Of a stretch of DNA of 64,000 bases, positions 50,209-60,491 are shown piece after piece (the stretch's first letter is position 1; each line of letters begins with the position of its first letter). This DNA is from Takifugu bimaculatus. Its lineage: Eukaryota > Chordata > Actinopteri > Tetraodontiformes > Tetraodontidae. Where the stretch lies: the NCBI GenBank assembly GCA_004026145.2, contig CP034983.1, forward strand, positions 8,664,588 to 8,728,587, given 5' to 3'. A model generated the notes under the pieces. It did not search any database, was not told where the DNA came from, and was given only the letters and a program-made list of their open reading frames with translations. The position numbers and the translations under genes were made by a program.

Positions 50209-51935
50209 TTCTTCTCACACCTCCCCTTCACCACACCCCCTTCCCCTCCCCAACCTCCTTCCCCCTTCCCCTGTTCCAGCTCCACCACCTCCTGCCATAA
50301 CAATGAAGGCCAGCTAGAAGACCCAAGGGCCTCTAAGCACCAGAGGGTCCAGACAGAAGACCCAAGGGCCTCTAAGCACCAGAGGGGCCAGCCAGAAGAC
50401 GCAAGGGCCTCTAAGCGCCAAAGGGTTCAGCCAAGTCAGCCAGAAGAACCGAGGGCAAAACTGCAAGTGGTCAAAAATAAAGATAGAGTATTTAAGCGAT
50501 CCAAGAGGCCTTCCACTGCTGTTATTCCAGAATACACAGTATACAGACCAAATGCTGCAGAATGTGTAAAGCAAAGCTGCTCCAACCCAGTGGATGTTTT
50601 CTTACTGATGTATCCACCCACCCTGAGAGAGATCACAGTTGAAATGTCCAACCTCTATTCCACCCAAACCAAGGGAAAGCAACTGAATCTAAGTATGGAT
50701 GAGCTCCTAACCTTCTATGGGATCCTAATTGCAAGTGGATACAGCTCTGTCCCAAGAAGACACATGTACTGGTCAGTCGACAATGATGTACACAATGAGA
50801 GCATTTCAGGTGCAATGCGGAGAAACCGCTTTGATGATATAATGGCCTCAGTTCATGTGGTTGACAACACCAAGATCACTGATGACCCATTTTTTAAGGT
50901 TAGACCCATCTTCTCTGAGCTCAATCACTCATACAAAATCATGCCATTTCATGAATGGCTGTCAGTGGATGAGAGCATGATCCCATACTACGGCCGACAT
51001 GGATGTAAACAGTTCATCAAAGGCAAACCAATTCGCTTTGGTTACAAGGTATGGAGCCTCACCTCATCCAGTGGATACATGTACCACATGGAGCCATATT
51101 GTGGATCACACACTTTCCTCCCAGAGACAGGGTTGGGTCAGGGACCCAGTGTTATCATAGGTTTGGCAGAGCAAGCTCAGGTGCCTCAAGGTTGCAAGTT
51201 CTTCCATGACAACCTCTTTACCACTCTTTCACTCATGGATGAGATGACAAAAAGAGGATATGGGAGCTCTGGAACCATGAGGCAGAACTGCCTGTTTGAT
51301 GTCCCATTCACACCACTGAATGCCTTCATGAAGTTACCCAGGGGAACCTCTGAGATTCTGTGCCAAGGAGAGAAGCTGCTGGTCCGTTGGAAAGACAAGA
51401 ACATTGTCACAGTGGCAACAAACATGTCAAGAGATGGAACAGGCATCGACGTGCCTTTGACAACGTCCAACAACCAAAATGCATCAGCCGATACAATGAG
51501 CACATGGGTGGTGTAGACCTTCACGACCTACAGGTTTCACGATACCATATCTCAATCAGGTCAAAGAAGTGGTGGTGGCCCATCTTTGCATGGTCTATCA
51601 ACAGTGCTCTTGTAAATGACCATCTCTTTTACAGAGATGTTATTGGAGGGACCATCGACCTGCTCACCTTCTCAAAGATAGTCTCACAGTCTCTTCTGCA
51701 AAGGTTTGGAACGAAACCACTGAGCCATGGAAGGAGATCTCTACTGAATACTACCGTTGAAGATCAGGCAAGATACGACAAAGCTTCCCACTGGCCAATT
51801 AACACTGATGCACCGGTTCCAGAGATGTCGCCATTGTGAGAAATGCACAACCTATGCATGTGAGAAATGCAAAGTACCACTGCACATTGAGTGCTTCAAG
51901 CTGTACCATGGAGTGTAGAAGAAAAACAGGAAAGA
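50209..51935 (+). pseudogene. PiggyBac-type (PGBD) transposase, two frameshifts
   Basis: DDE transposase that excises at TTAA. The N-terminal part (from about 50209, well before the ATG at 50467) has three 13-residue repeats of the type EDPRASKHQRVQT. The core contains LTFYGILIASGYSSVPRRHMYW, HEWLSVDESMIPYYGRHGCKQ with the first catalytic Asp, KFFHDNLFTTLSL with the second, and, after a frame change near 51424, YNEHMGGVDLHD with the third Asp. A second frame change near 51827 leads to the C-terminal cysteine-rich domain (CRHCEKCTTYACEKCKVPLHIECFK). All catalytic aspartates are still present but two shifts break the protein, so it is recently inactivated. Confidence 0.88.
50317..50433 (+). repeat. 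three 39-base in-frame tandem repeats
   Basis: Units at 50317-50355, 50356-50394 and 50395-50433, each GAAGACCCAAGGGCCTCTAA-like, in frame with the PiggyBac transposase. Confidence 0.9.
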
Positions 51936-51972
51936 CAGGAGAATGCAGTTGGACATAGAGTTCACAAGCATG

Positions 51973-51999
51973 CACACACACACACACACACACACACAC
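51973..51999 (+). repeat. CA dinucleotide microsatellite
   Basis: About 13 CA units downstream of the transposase. Confidence 0.9.
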
Positions 52000-52544
52000 G
52001 AGTGGTTGCATACAGTTACAAACAAACAGTACTTTGGAGTCTAGGAAGAAAAGCTGAAAAAAAATACCAATATCAAAATGTCATAAATGTTCCAGGAAAA
52101 GATGTTATTTTGTAGTCATTCAAGGCGTTGCTTTGCTCTTTGTTCTACAACCTATTTTATTTTATTTTATTTTCAGTCAGTCAGTGTAGGCCTATACTTG
52201 AAAGCATGTTCAGCCGGCTACCTCTATCCTAAATGTTTACCTTCATGTTCAGTGTGTTCAATGTATACTGCACTAAAAATGAATGTGTTCAAATGAATTT
52301 TGCACTAAAAATGAATCTTTTCAAATGAATGTTGCACTAAAGTAAGTTGCACTAAAGTTACAATGTTGAAATACATTGATGATTGTTGTTGTTTGTTGGT
52401 GCTCCAAGTATTCATATTGCTAGCCGATAAGTATAAGGCTTATATGTAAAATATTCAAACTACAATGAGAGAGCATTTAGAGGCAATGCTGGAACTTTTA
52501 AAAGTGATAATAACTAGCCTTTAATATAAGGATTTTATACACTC

Positions 52545-52626
52545 GTGCTCGCACACATGCACATGCGCACACACGTGCATGCTTACACACACAAACACAT
52601 ACACACACACACACACACAAACACAC
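52545..52626 (+). repeat. CA-rich low-complexity tract
   Basis: Alternating ACACAC/GCACAC-type sequence with imperfect CA runs. Confidence 0.85.
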
Positions 52627-52838
52627 TGCACAGGTCAAATAGCACTATATTCAGTCTGTCCATTGGTTGATACAACACAGTATCCCACCGGTCACAATTG
52701 TGACTGATCATAAAACACACTTTTTCATACACTTTTCCATGAAAATTTCTAAAAATTATGATTGATTGTTTCAAAGGGATACTAATGACACATGATTTGG
52801 ATATGTTTGTGTCTGGGAAAAATTTGGGATTAAATGGG

Positions 52839-52842
52839 TTAA
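52839..52842 (+). other. TTAA at the right end of the PiggyBac-derived block
   Basis: Reading inward on the minus strand the end is TTAACCCATTTAATCCC, in PiggyBac style (TTAA followed by CCC). LINE sequence resumes immediately outside (HEKTEGVWFGK). A matching left end was not found. Confidence 0.5.
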
Positions 52843-53280
52843 GCATGAGAAAACAGAGGGCGTGTGGTTTGGTAAGGTGGATAACCAGCCACAATTAAAT
52901 GTACAAATTAAAGAAACAACTAGAACCTGGGGGATAAAACTAAGCAACAAAGACAGCTACAGTGAAAACTGGGAACCAAAGGAAAAAGAAATGAAAAGAA
53001 TTACAGAAATGGGAAAATAAATCGTTCAGTTGCAAAACAAAAATCATTTTAATAAAAAATATCTTATTCTGTTTTTGGTCACAATCTTCCCTCCCCAAAA
53101 CCAGACCTTTTTTAAATAAATTAAAATAGCGACCAATTCCGTTTGAGGAACCACAAGAGAAGTAACAAAAAAAGAGGTTTTATCCAAAAGTTGAAAAAGA
53201 GGGAGGCTTTACTGTATGTAATGTATTGTATCCTGTGTAAAACTTAAATAAAGTTTGTTTGATAAGGAAACCATAAAATG
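52843..53280 (+). mobile_element. L1/Tx1-like LINE, post-RT fragment and 3' end
   Basis: KHEKTEGVWFGK matches the segment just after the RT domain of L1 (KTE..W.G), then a WGIKLSNKDSY-type region; the 3' end TGTAAAACTTAAATAAAGTTTG matches the LINE tail at 40.13 kb. Probably the same insertion as 47410-47765, split by the PiggyBac block. Confidence 0.7.
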
Positions 53281-53574
53281 CTAAAGCTTAGTCAATGATC
53301 TGCATGATAATTCAGAAAAGTGAAGATTGATAAAATGGGAAAAAATATTTCTACCATATTAAATCTGCATACTGTTCCAGACTACCTGTACCTATAAGAA
53401 GCAATGTGAATGAAGGTATTTTGATAAGAAAATGTACCCAGAAGGCAATGACAAAGGAAATATTAAGTTGTGCAGAAAAAAATGGCTGAAAAGTCTCCCT
53501 GGGTTATGCAGGTGAGGTCAGTTGATTAAAAAGCAAATTGAACTTAATCCAATTGACAGAAAGACATGCATAAT

Positions 53575-53760
53575 CTGATGCCAAACACAGTGGGCATCTG
53601 CTTTGGTAAGGAACATAACCAGCCACTTCAACCAAAGAAACAATGAAAAATATAGGCATACAACTAAGTAAAAAAGATTTTTACAATGAAAACTGGGAGG
53701 GCAAAGACAAAGAACTGCTACAAAAGAGAAACAAATCATCTTAAATGTAAACTAAATAAG
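53575..53760 (+). mobile_element. second L1/Tx1-like fragment
   Basis: GGCATCTGCTTTGGTAAGG, ACCAGCCAC and AATGAAAACTGGGA parallel the fragment at 52860-52975. Broken frame. Confidence 0.55.
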
Positions 53761-54179
53761 AAGTGCAACTAAATAAGAAGTTGTTGTAAAAATGAGGTAA
53801 AAATTATTAAATATTTAGTGTGAATTCTAAATTTGAGGCAGACCCGCAAAAATACACCAGTCTCAATGTCTTTTTTTGTAAATGACCCTTTTAAGCCAGG
53901 AAGATGTTTCATTTATTGAGTTTTGTTTGGTAAACAAAGGGCAAAGACTTCACATCAAATTTTAAACTTTAACATTTGTTGATAGGGCTAATTATGTTTA
54001 ACATAATTACTTCATATCTTGTATTGTCCTTTCCTGGTTATTTTTCATTACTTATTCATTGTCATTTTATAATTTCCAATATTTTTGATATCCACCCATC
54101 TAATATTCAATTCCAGATGATGACTGTGGACGAAGGAAGGGGGGTAAACGTTAACCGCTCAAGTAAAAAAGTCACGTGG

Positions 54180-54286
54180 TTATGATCTAGCCAATCACAC
54201 GAGAGAGACCACACAGTGGTATTTCCATGACGCTGGTATAAAGAGCGACCCTCCCCTCTCTTTGAGTTACTATCTGTAGAAGCAGA
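54180..54286 (+). promoter_or_regulatory. histone H2B promoter, copy 2
   Basis: CCAAT (54191-54195), octamer-like ATTTCCAT (about 54221-54228) and TATAAAG (54237-54243), 44 bases before the start. Upstream sequence back to 53790 matches the deleted H2B locus at 28.1-28.5 kb. Confidence 0.85.
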
Positions 54287-54661
54287 ATGCCTGAACCAGC
54301 CAAGTCCGCCCCCAAGAAGGGCTCCAAGAAAGCCGTGACCAAGACGGCCGCCAAAGGAGGCAAGAAGAAGAGGAGGACCAGGAAGGAGAGCTACGCCATC
54401 TACGTGTACAAGGTGCTCAAGCAGGTGCACCCCGACACCGGCATCTCGTCCAAGGCCATGAGCATCATGAACTCGTTCGTCAACGACATCTTCGAGCGCA
54501 TCGCTTCCGAGGCCTCTCGCCTGGCTCACTACAACAAGCGCTCCACCATCACGTCCAGGGAGATCCAGACCGCTGTCAGGCTGCTGCTGCCCGGGGAGCT
54601 GGCCAAGCACGCTGTGTCTGAGGGCACCAAGGCCGTCACCAAGTATACCAGCTCCAAGTAG
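54287..54661 (+). CDS. histone H2B
   Basis: 124 codons, MPEPAKSAPKKGSKKAVTK to TKYTSSK. Identical to the copy at 23.4 kb except Arg30 for Lys30 in the N-terminal tail (KKKRRTRKES against KKKRKTRKES). Intronless. Upstream of H1 in the same orientation, as expected from the deleted site in the first unit. Confidence 0.98.
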   Translation: MPEPAKSAPKKGSKKAVTKTAAKGGKKKRRTRKESYAIYVYKVLKQVHPDTGISSKAMSIMNSFVNDIFERIASEASRLAHYNKRSTITSREIQTAVRLLLPGELAKHAVSEGTKAVTKYTSSK

Positions 54662-54687
54662 ACCTCTGCTGGTGTCCTTCAACCAAA

Positions 54688-54703
54688 GGCTCTTCTAAGA
54701 GCC
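54688..54703 (+). terminator. histone mRNA 3' stem-loop (H2B copy 2)
   Basis: GGCTCTTCTAAGAGCC, loop TCTA as in the other H2B. Confidence 0.95.
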
Positions 54704-54943
54704 ACCACATCCCCTTTTGAGTAAAGTTCCTCAGGCTGTGCTTAGCATCACAATGCTCCAATGTCAATTACATCAAATATAAACTGCCTATTTTTATATC
54801 TTTCTTTAGGATAGTCACCATGATTTAACATTTAAATGTGTAGCACGTGCACAAAATGTAGTGACCACACAGTGGATGACGCAGTTGTATCAGATATTGT
54901 ACAAATTTAAGATTTCCAATATGTCTTGGCACCCGATATTAAG

Positions 54944-55873
54944 ATGAACTTTATTCATCCCCGTGGGGAAATTGAATTATAGTAGCGTATGCAGAGTAAA
55001 GACACAGAAAAAAATACAGATAAGATTAGAATGTTATAAGCATATATACATAATATATACATATTATAAGCATTATAAGCATATATACATAAATATAGAA
55101 TAAATTAGAAATAAAATTACAACATGAACATTGCACAGTTATTGTTATTGGCTGGGTTTGGATGAGTTATATAGTCTGATGGCGGACGGCAGGAATGACT
55201 TCCTGTAGCGCTCCTTAGAGCAGCGAGGCTGCAGGAGTCTGTTGCTGAAGCTGCTCCTCAGTTTGTCCACTGTGTTATGGAGGGGGTGGGAGGGACTGTC
55301 CATGATTGTCCGCAGTTTCAACACCATCCTGTCCCTCACCACCTCGTCCAGGTTATCAAGTCTACAGCCAACAACAGACCCTGCCTTTTTGATGAGTTTG
55401 TTGAGTCTGTTGGCATCCTTTGCTTTAATGCCTGAAGCCCAGCACACTGCAGCAAAGAAGATGGTGCTAGCCATGACAGACTGGTAGAACATGTGGAGCA
55501 TCCTGCTGCAAACACTGAAGGACCTGAGTCTCCTGAGGAAGTAGAGTCTGCTCATGGCCTTCTTGTAAACAGCATCGGTGTTTGTGGACCACTCCAGTTT
55601 ATTGTCCAGCTGGACACCCAGAAACCTGTAAGATGGGACTAGTTCCACTTCTTTCCCACTAATGCAGACTGGGGAGGGTGGGGACTTGCTTTTTCTAAAA
55701 TCCACCACCATCTCCTTCGTCTTGGTCACGTTGAGCTGCAGAAGGTTCTCCCTGCTCCACCTGACAAAACTCTCCACAAGGTCCCTGTATTCATCCTCCT
55801 GTCCATTCTCCACACACCCGACTATGACTGTGTCATCCGAGTACTTCTGGAGATGACATGTCTCAGAGTTAAG
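54944..55873 (-). mobile_element. Rex1-like (CR1 clade) LINE, 3' part, with empty site in the window
   Basis: Minus-strand frame of about 240 residues: YSDDTVIVG (catalytic box), FVRWSRENLLQLNVTKTKEM, FLGVQLDNKLEWS, MLHMFYQSVMASTIFF and ending RLYNSSKPSQ, the RT C-terminus and thumb of a CR1-type LINE. The 3' end is CCCCACGGGGATGAATAAAG on the minus strand. TTAAG occurs at both ends (54939-54943, 55869-55873), and the unoccupied site with a single TTAAG is at 27923-27927 (as CTTAA). 5' truncated, as usual. Confidence 0.88.
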
Positions 55874-56129
55874 TTGTAAAACATACATTCTATAGCATTG
55901 TAACTGAGATTTCCTTAATGCCAGTGGTGTTTTAGCAGTATGTGCTAAGAATTGTTTTTGTTTCTGGTAATACAATTCTGTGGCATATTATCAATTTGTT
56001 GTCCGCACTGTTAAATTAGACAATTGGCAAAATAGAATGTAATCTGATATTGTCCATTTTGTGCTTTTCAAGAAAAATTCACGATTTTAATGGAGACAGT
56101 GAACGTCTCAAGAATAAATTTTAGTCCAG

Positions 56130-56828
56130 ATTCGAGTTCGGGAATTCAAAGTAAGATGATAGTCGTATAAAACTTTATCACGGTAACTTTTGCAAAGTTC
56201 CTCGTTCACTTTCAGACTACAAAGGACTCTCGGACATTTGAAAGCCAGCCAGCTATGAAGGAATGTGTACAAATAGTGTGATAAATGTAACTTCTTAAAG
56301 ATATGTGAAGCGTTTTTTAATCATTGTTTCAGAATAATCTTTAGAAATCGGGCTTAACGAGTTTGACATCGGCGCTGCCGCCATCGAGCCGCAACCATCA
56401 GAAATGTGTTTGCTGCTTGTAGAATAACTCCCGTTTTTGAAAAAGTGTTCAGAATTAAATGATTTTTTTCAGCCGGAGTCAATGAAGAAACTTGTGATCT
56501 ACCGGGAAACGTGTTCTAGATGAAGATTGTTGCATTTTCACAGATTTTAGGAGAGATTTAGCAGGTGAATGTCTCCAGACGTCGGTGGTTGTGACGGTGA
56601 GTCGTTGAGGTTTCGTGGCTAAACAAATGAAACAGCGCAGCTATGGGAAGCTTTTGTGACTGGAGTGTGTAGAAGAAAGTGTTCGCTGTCGGTTCGGTCC
56701 ACGGGCTGCATTCGGCGATTCGGTTTCCTTCATTTGTTCACATTTTCTGGAAGGAGAGAAAGCACAAGTGCGGCGCCCTGCAAACGGCTGTGAGCAGGCG
56801 GCCAGCGGGTTGAGTCTTCACGGTCCGC
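56130..56828 (+). promoter_or_regulatory. conserved H1 upstream region, copy 3
   Basis: Direct repeat of 32755-33450, with H1-box-like TGTGTTTG near 56405 and YY1-like GCCGCCATC near 56378. Confidence 0.55.
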
Positions 56829-56894
56829 ATGGTGCGTTTAAGTGCAGTTTTGTCCTGCGGACTCGTCACCTCATTGAGACAACGATCGACGAAG

Positions 56895-57494
56895 ATGGGA
56901 GAAGAAGCGCCAGCACCAGCCGCTCCGGCGAAAGCCGCAAAGAAGAAGGCTACCAAAGTGAAGAGATCGGGCCCGAGCATCAGCGAGCTCATCCTGAAGG
57001 CCGTGTCCGCATCCAAGGAACGCAACGGCGTGTCTCTGGCCGCCCTGAAGAAGAATCTGGCAGCCGACGGGTACGATGTGGAGAAGAACAAGGCCCGTGT
57101 CAAGATCGCCGTCAGGGGCTTGGTGACTAAGGGGACTCTGGTCCAGACTAAGGGCACCGGAGCCTCTGGCTCTTTCAAGATGAACAAGAAAGCGGCGGAA
57201 CCAAAAGCCAAAAAGCCCGCGGCCAAGAAGGCAACCCCGAAAGCCAAGAAACCCGCGGCCAAGAAGGCAGCCCCAAAAGCCAAGAAGCCTAAAGCGGCAG
57301 CAGCAGCCAAGAAGCCCGCAGCCAGCAAGAAGTCTCCAAAGAAGGCTCCAGCGAAGAAAGTTGCAAAAAGCCCCAAGAAGGTGAACAGAAGTCCCAAGAA
57401 AGTGACGAAGAAGGCACCTGCAGCCAAGAAAGCTCCAGCAAAGAAGGCTCCGGCCAAGCCTAAAGCCAAGAAGGCAGCACCCAAGAAGAAGTAA
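56895..57494 (+). CDS. linker histone H1
   Basis: 199 codons, protein identical to the other two H1 genes. The upstream in-frame ATG (56829) is kept here too, with Arg10 replaced by Cys in the hypothetical extension, whereas no residue differs after MGEEAP. That pattern favours the internal start. Confidence 0.96.
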   Translation: MGEEAPAPAAPAKAAKKKATKVKRSGPSISELILKAVSASKERNGVSLAALKKNLAADGYDVEKNKARVKIAVRGLVTKGTLVQTKGTGASGSFKMNKKAAEPKAKKPAAKKATPKAKKPAAKKAAPKAKKPKAAAAAKKPAASKKSPKKAPAKKVAKSPKKVNRSPKKVTKKAPAAKKAPAKKAPAKPKAKKAAPKKK

Positions 57495-57530
57495 AGGATG
57501 GCGAGCAACCCTGAGAGGGTTCTTTCAAAA

Positions 57531-57546
57531 GGCTCTTTTCAGAGCC
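57531..57546 (+). terminator. histone mRNA 3' stem-loop (H1 copy 3)
   Basis: GGCTCTTTTCAGAGCC, 36 bases after the stop codon. Confidence 0.95.
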
Positions 57547-57978
57547 ACCACCACATCTCAGACATCATTCCTGCTGCTACAGCTTGATTTTCAGACATGC
57601 ACACATGACAAATAATTAATGAGGATTATATTATAATCATAAGTGGTGTGTGCACACACGGAGGGCTTACATCTTAGTTATTAGTACATTTACTTAGATC
57701 TCTGTAATGGAACTTGCCAAAATTGTACAAGAAAGCTGAATATCAAATACATATTTTCAAATTTTGACACATGTAAAGAGATTCATGCTGTGTTTGACAA
57801 ATGCCAGTTGTTTCCCTTGACAGTTTTAGCTTAAGATCATCGATGGGATGCGCATTCAACACTAGTTTTATAAAAGACTGCGTGTTGCAGCACCCGTCAC
57901 TGGTTGACGTTAGTCAACCTAATCGAATCTTACGTTTCTTTACAGCCTAGGACAATCGCGCTTTATCACAGTGTGGGT

Positions 57979-57994
57979 GGCTCTGAAAAGAGCC
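57979..57994 (-). terminator. histone mRNA 3' stem-loop (H2A copy 3)
   Basis: Minus-strand GGCTCTTTTCAGAGCC. Confidence 0.95.
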
Positions 57995-58019
57995 GTTTGG
58001 TGCTCGGACACAAAGACAC

Positions 58020-58397
58020 TTATTTGGCCTTCTCGGTCTTCTTGGGCAGCAGGACTGCCTGGATGTTGGGCAACACGCCACCCTGAGCGATCGTCACTCC
58101 TCCCAGCAGCTTGTTCAGCTCCTCGTCGTTGCGCACAGCCAGCTGCAGGTGGCGGGGGATGATACGAGTCTTCTTGTTGTCGCGGGCAGCGTTGCCAGCC
58201 AACTCCAGGATCTCAGCTGTCAGATACTCCAGCACAGCGGCCAGGTACACAGGAGCGCCGGCGCCAACGCGCTCAGCATAGTTGCCCTTGCGGAGCAGCC
58301 TGTGAACACGGCCCACTGGGAACTGGAGCCCGGCCCGAGAAGAGCGAGTCTTGGCCTTAGCTCGGGCTTTGCCGCCGGTTTTTCCTCGACCACTCAT
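58020..58397 (-). CDS. histone H2A
   Basis: 125 codons, protein identical to the two other copies; only a few synonymous changes against copy 2. Divergent with H3 at 58.8 kb. Confidence 0.97.
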   Translation of the reverse strand: MSGRGKTGGKARAKAKTRSSRAGLQFPVGRVHRLLRKGNYAERVGAGAPVYLAAVLEYLTAEILELAGNAARDNKKTRIIPRHLQLAVRNDEELNKLLGGVTIAQGGVLPNIQAVLLPKKTEKAK

Positions 58398-59169
<772 letters not shown>

Positions 59170-59195
59170 ACTGGCCGCTCACACACATTAACAAA

Positions 59196-59211
59196 GGCTC
59201 TTTTAAGAGCC
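59196..59211 (+). terminator. histone mRNA 3' stem-loop (H3 copy 3)
   Basis: GGCTCTTTTAAGAGCC, 26 bases after the stop codon. Confidence 0.95.
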
Positions 59212-59867
59212 ACATCAACTCTTTTAAATGAGATTGTTCCTAGAACTGAAACTTGAAATGCTGAAGTAAAAATCACTGTTGCAGTTCTTGGTACAGACAT
59301 TAAATGTTTACTGTGCATAAATACATCTATTTTAAAGATGGTTAATTTATTATTCATTGTGCTCATTCGTCCAGCAATTTATTTGGAAATAAGTCTTAGG
59401 CAGCAAATTTCCTTCCTATGACTCAAAATATACAATTTTATTTACAAATAGGAAAATCAGCAGTTTTTTTCTGTCATGTCCCAATAAATGGACTGGACAA
59501 CTGTTGTTTAGTGATAAATCCAGATGTATGACACTGAAGGTAAATTATGTCTGTTTTTGGGAAAAAGCAACAGGACAGCCAACTCAGATTTTATGGTGGG
59601 GGTTGTATGTTTGATATAATATAGGTTAAATACCCATAAGAACTTCAAATAAGCAAGAATGGAGTAATATAGAAATGAACTGGGTTTTGGTAATGTCAAC
59701 CTGCAACAGAAGAATTCGGTAGTTTATAGTTACACTTTTTGTTTTCTCACAATTTCTGCATAAACTCAGTTTGTTTCTTATCACTAACTGGATATACAGA
59801 AATTACTGTAAATTAAAGCCTTGAAGGAACAGGATTGCTCAAAGAACAATGCAATATCGAGGTGACT

Positions 59868-59873
59868 TTTATT
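59868..59873 (-). promoter_or_regulatory. candidate polyadenylation signal of abca4
   Basis: AATAAA on the minus strand, about 620 bases after the abca4 stop codon. Confidence 0.4.
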
Positions 59874-60491
59874 AGATGCAACTGACACTTTGAACACACA
59901 GTACCAGTGAAAAGCAGACAGATGGTGATTAACATATACATTGACAGAAACTGAATTTAATCATGTCACAGCAGCCTTGCAATAACTTTTTTTTTTTTTT
60001 TGGGTTTTTATGCTTGATTTTTTTTTAAAAAGGGTATTGTGTTAAACTGCATGAACTAAGTGCTAAGTTTGCAACTCTGTTTATTTCATCTATAAAAGGC
60101 AAAGTAATATTGCTTGGCATTGAAGCAAAAAGTAATGGGCCTATGCATTCTTTACCTGTATCATAATCTTTTATTTAATTTGGAAGGCCTATAAGGTGAG
60201 CAGAAAGTGGATCACACAGCAGGCACATAATGTTCCACGCTTTCCAAATTTAAAGCTCAAGAACTGTACTGCAAAAGAAAAACTGAGCATGTGCACTAAT
60301 TCCAAATGTCAAAACAGCAATGAAGCATGACAGCGTAGCTTTCGGTATGTCTCAGCTGCCCCCATCACAAAAGTGTAAACACTGAATCTGCTTGGAGAGT
60401 ATACAAGAAAGTTTGGTACCTTTAGATTTCTGATGCACGCTTCCATATGCTACATTATCTGGCACCCTTCAACCGAACCACTGATCTAGCA

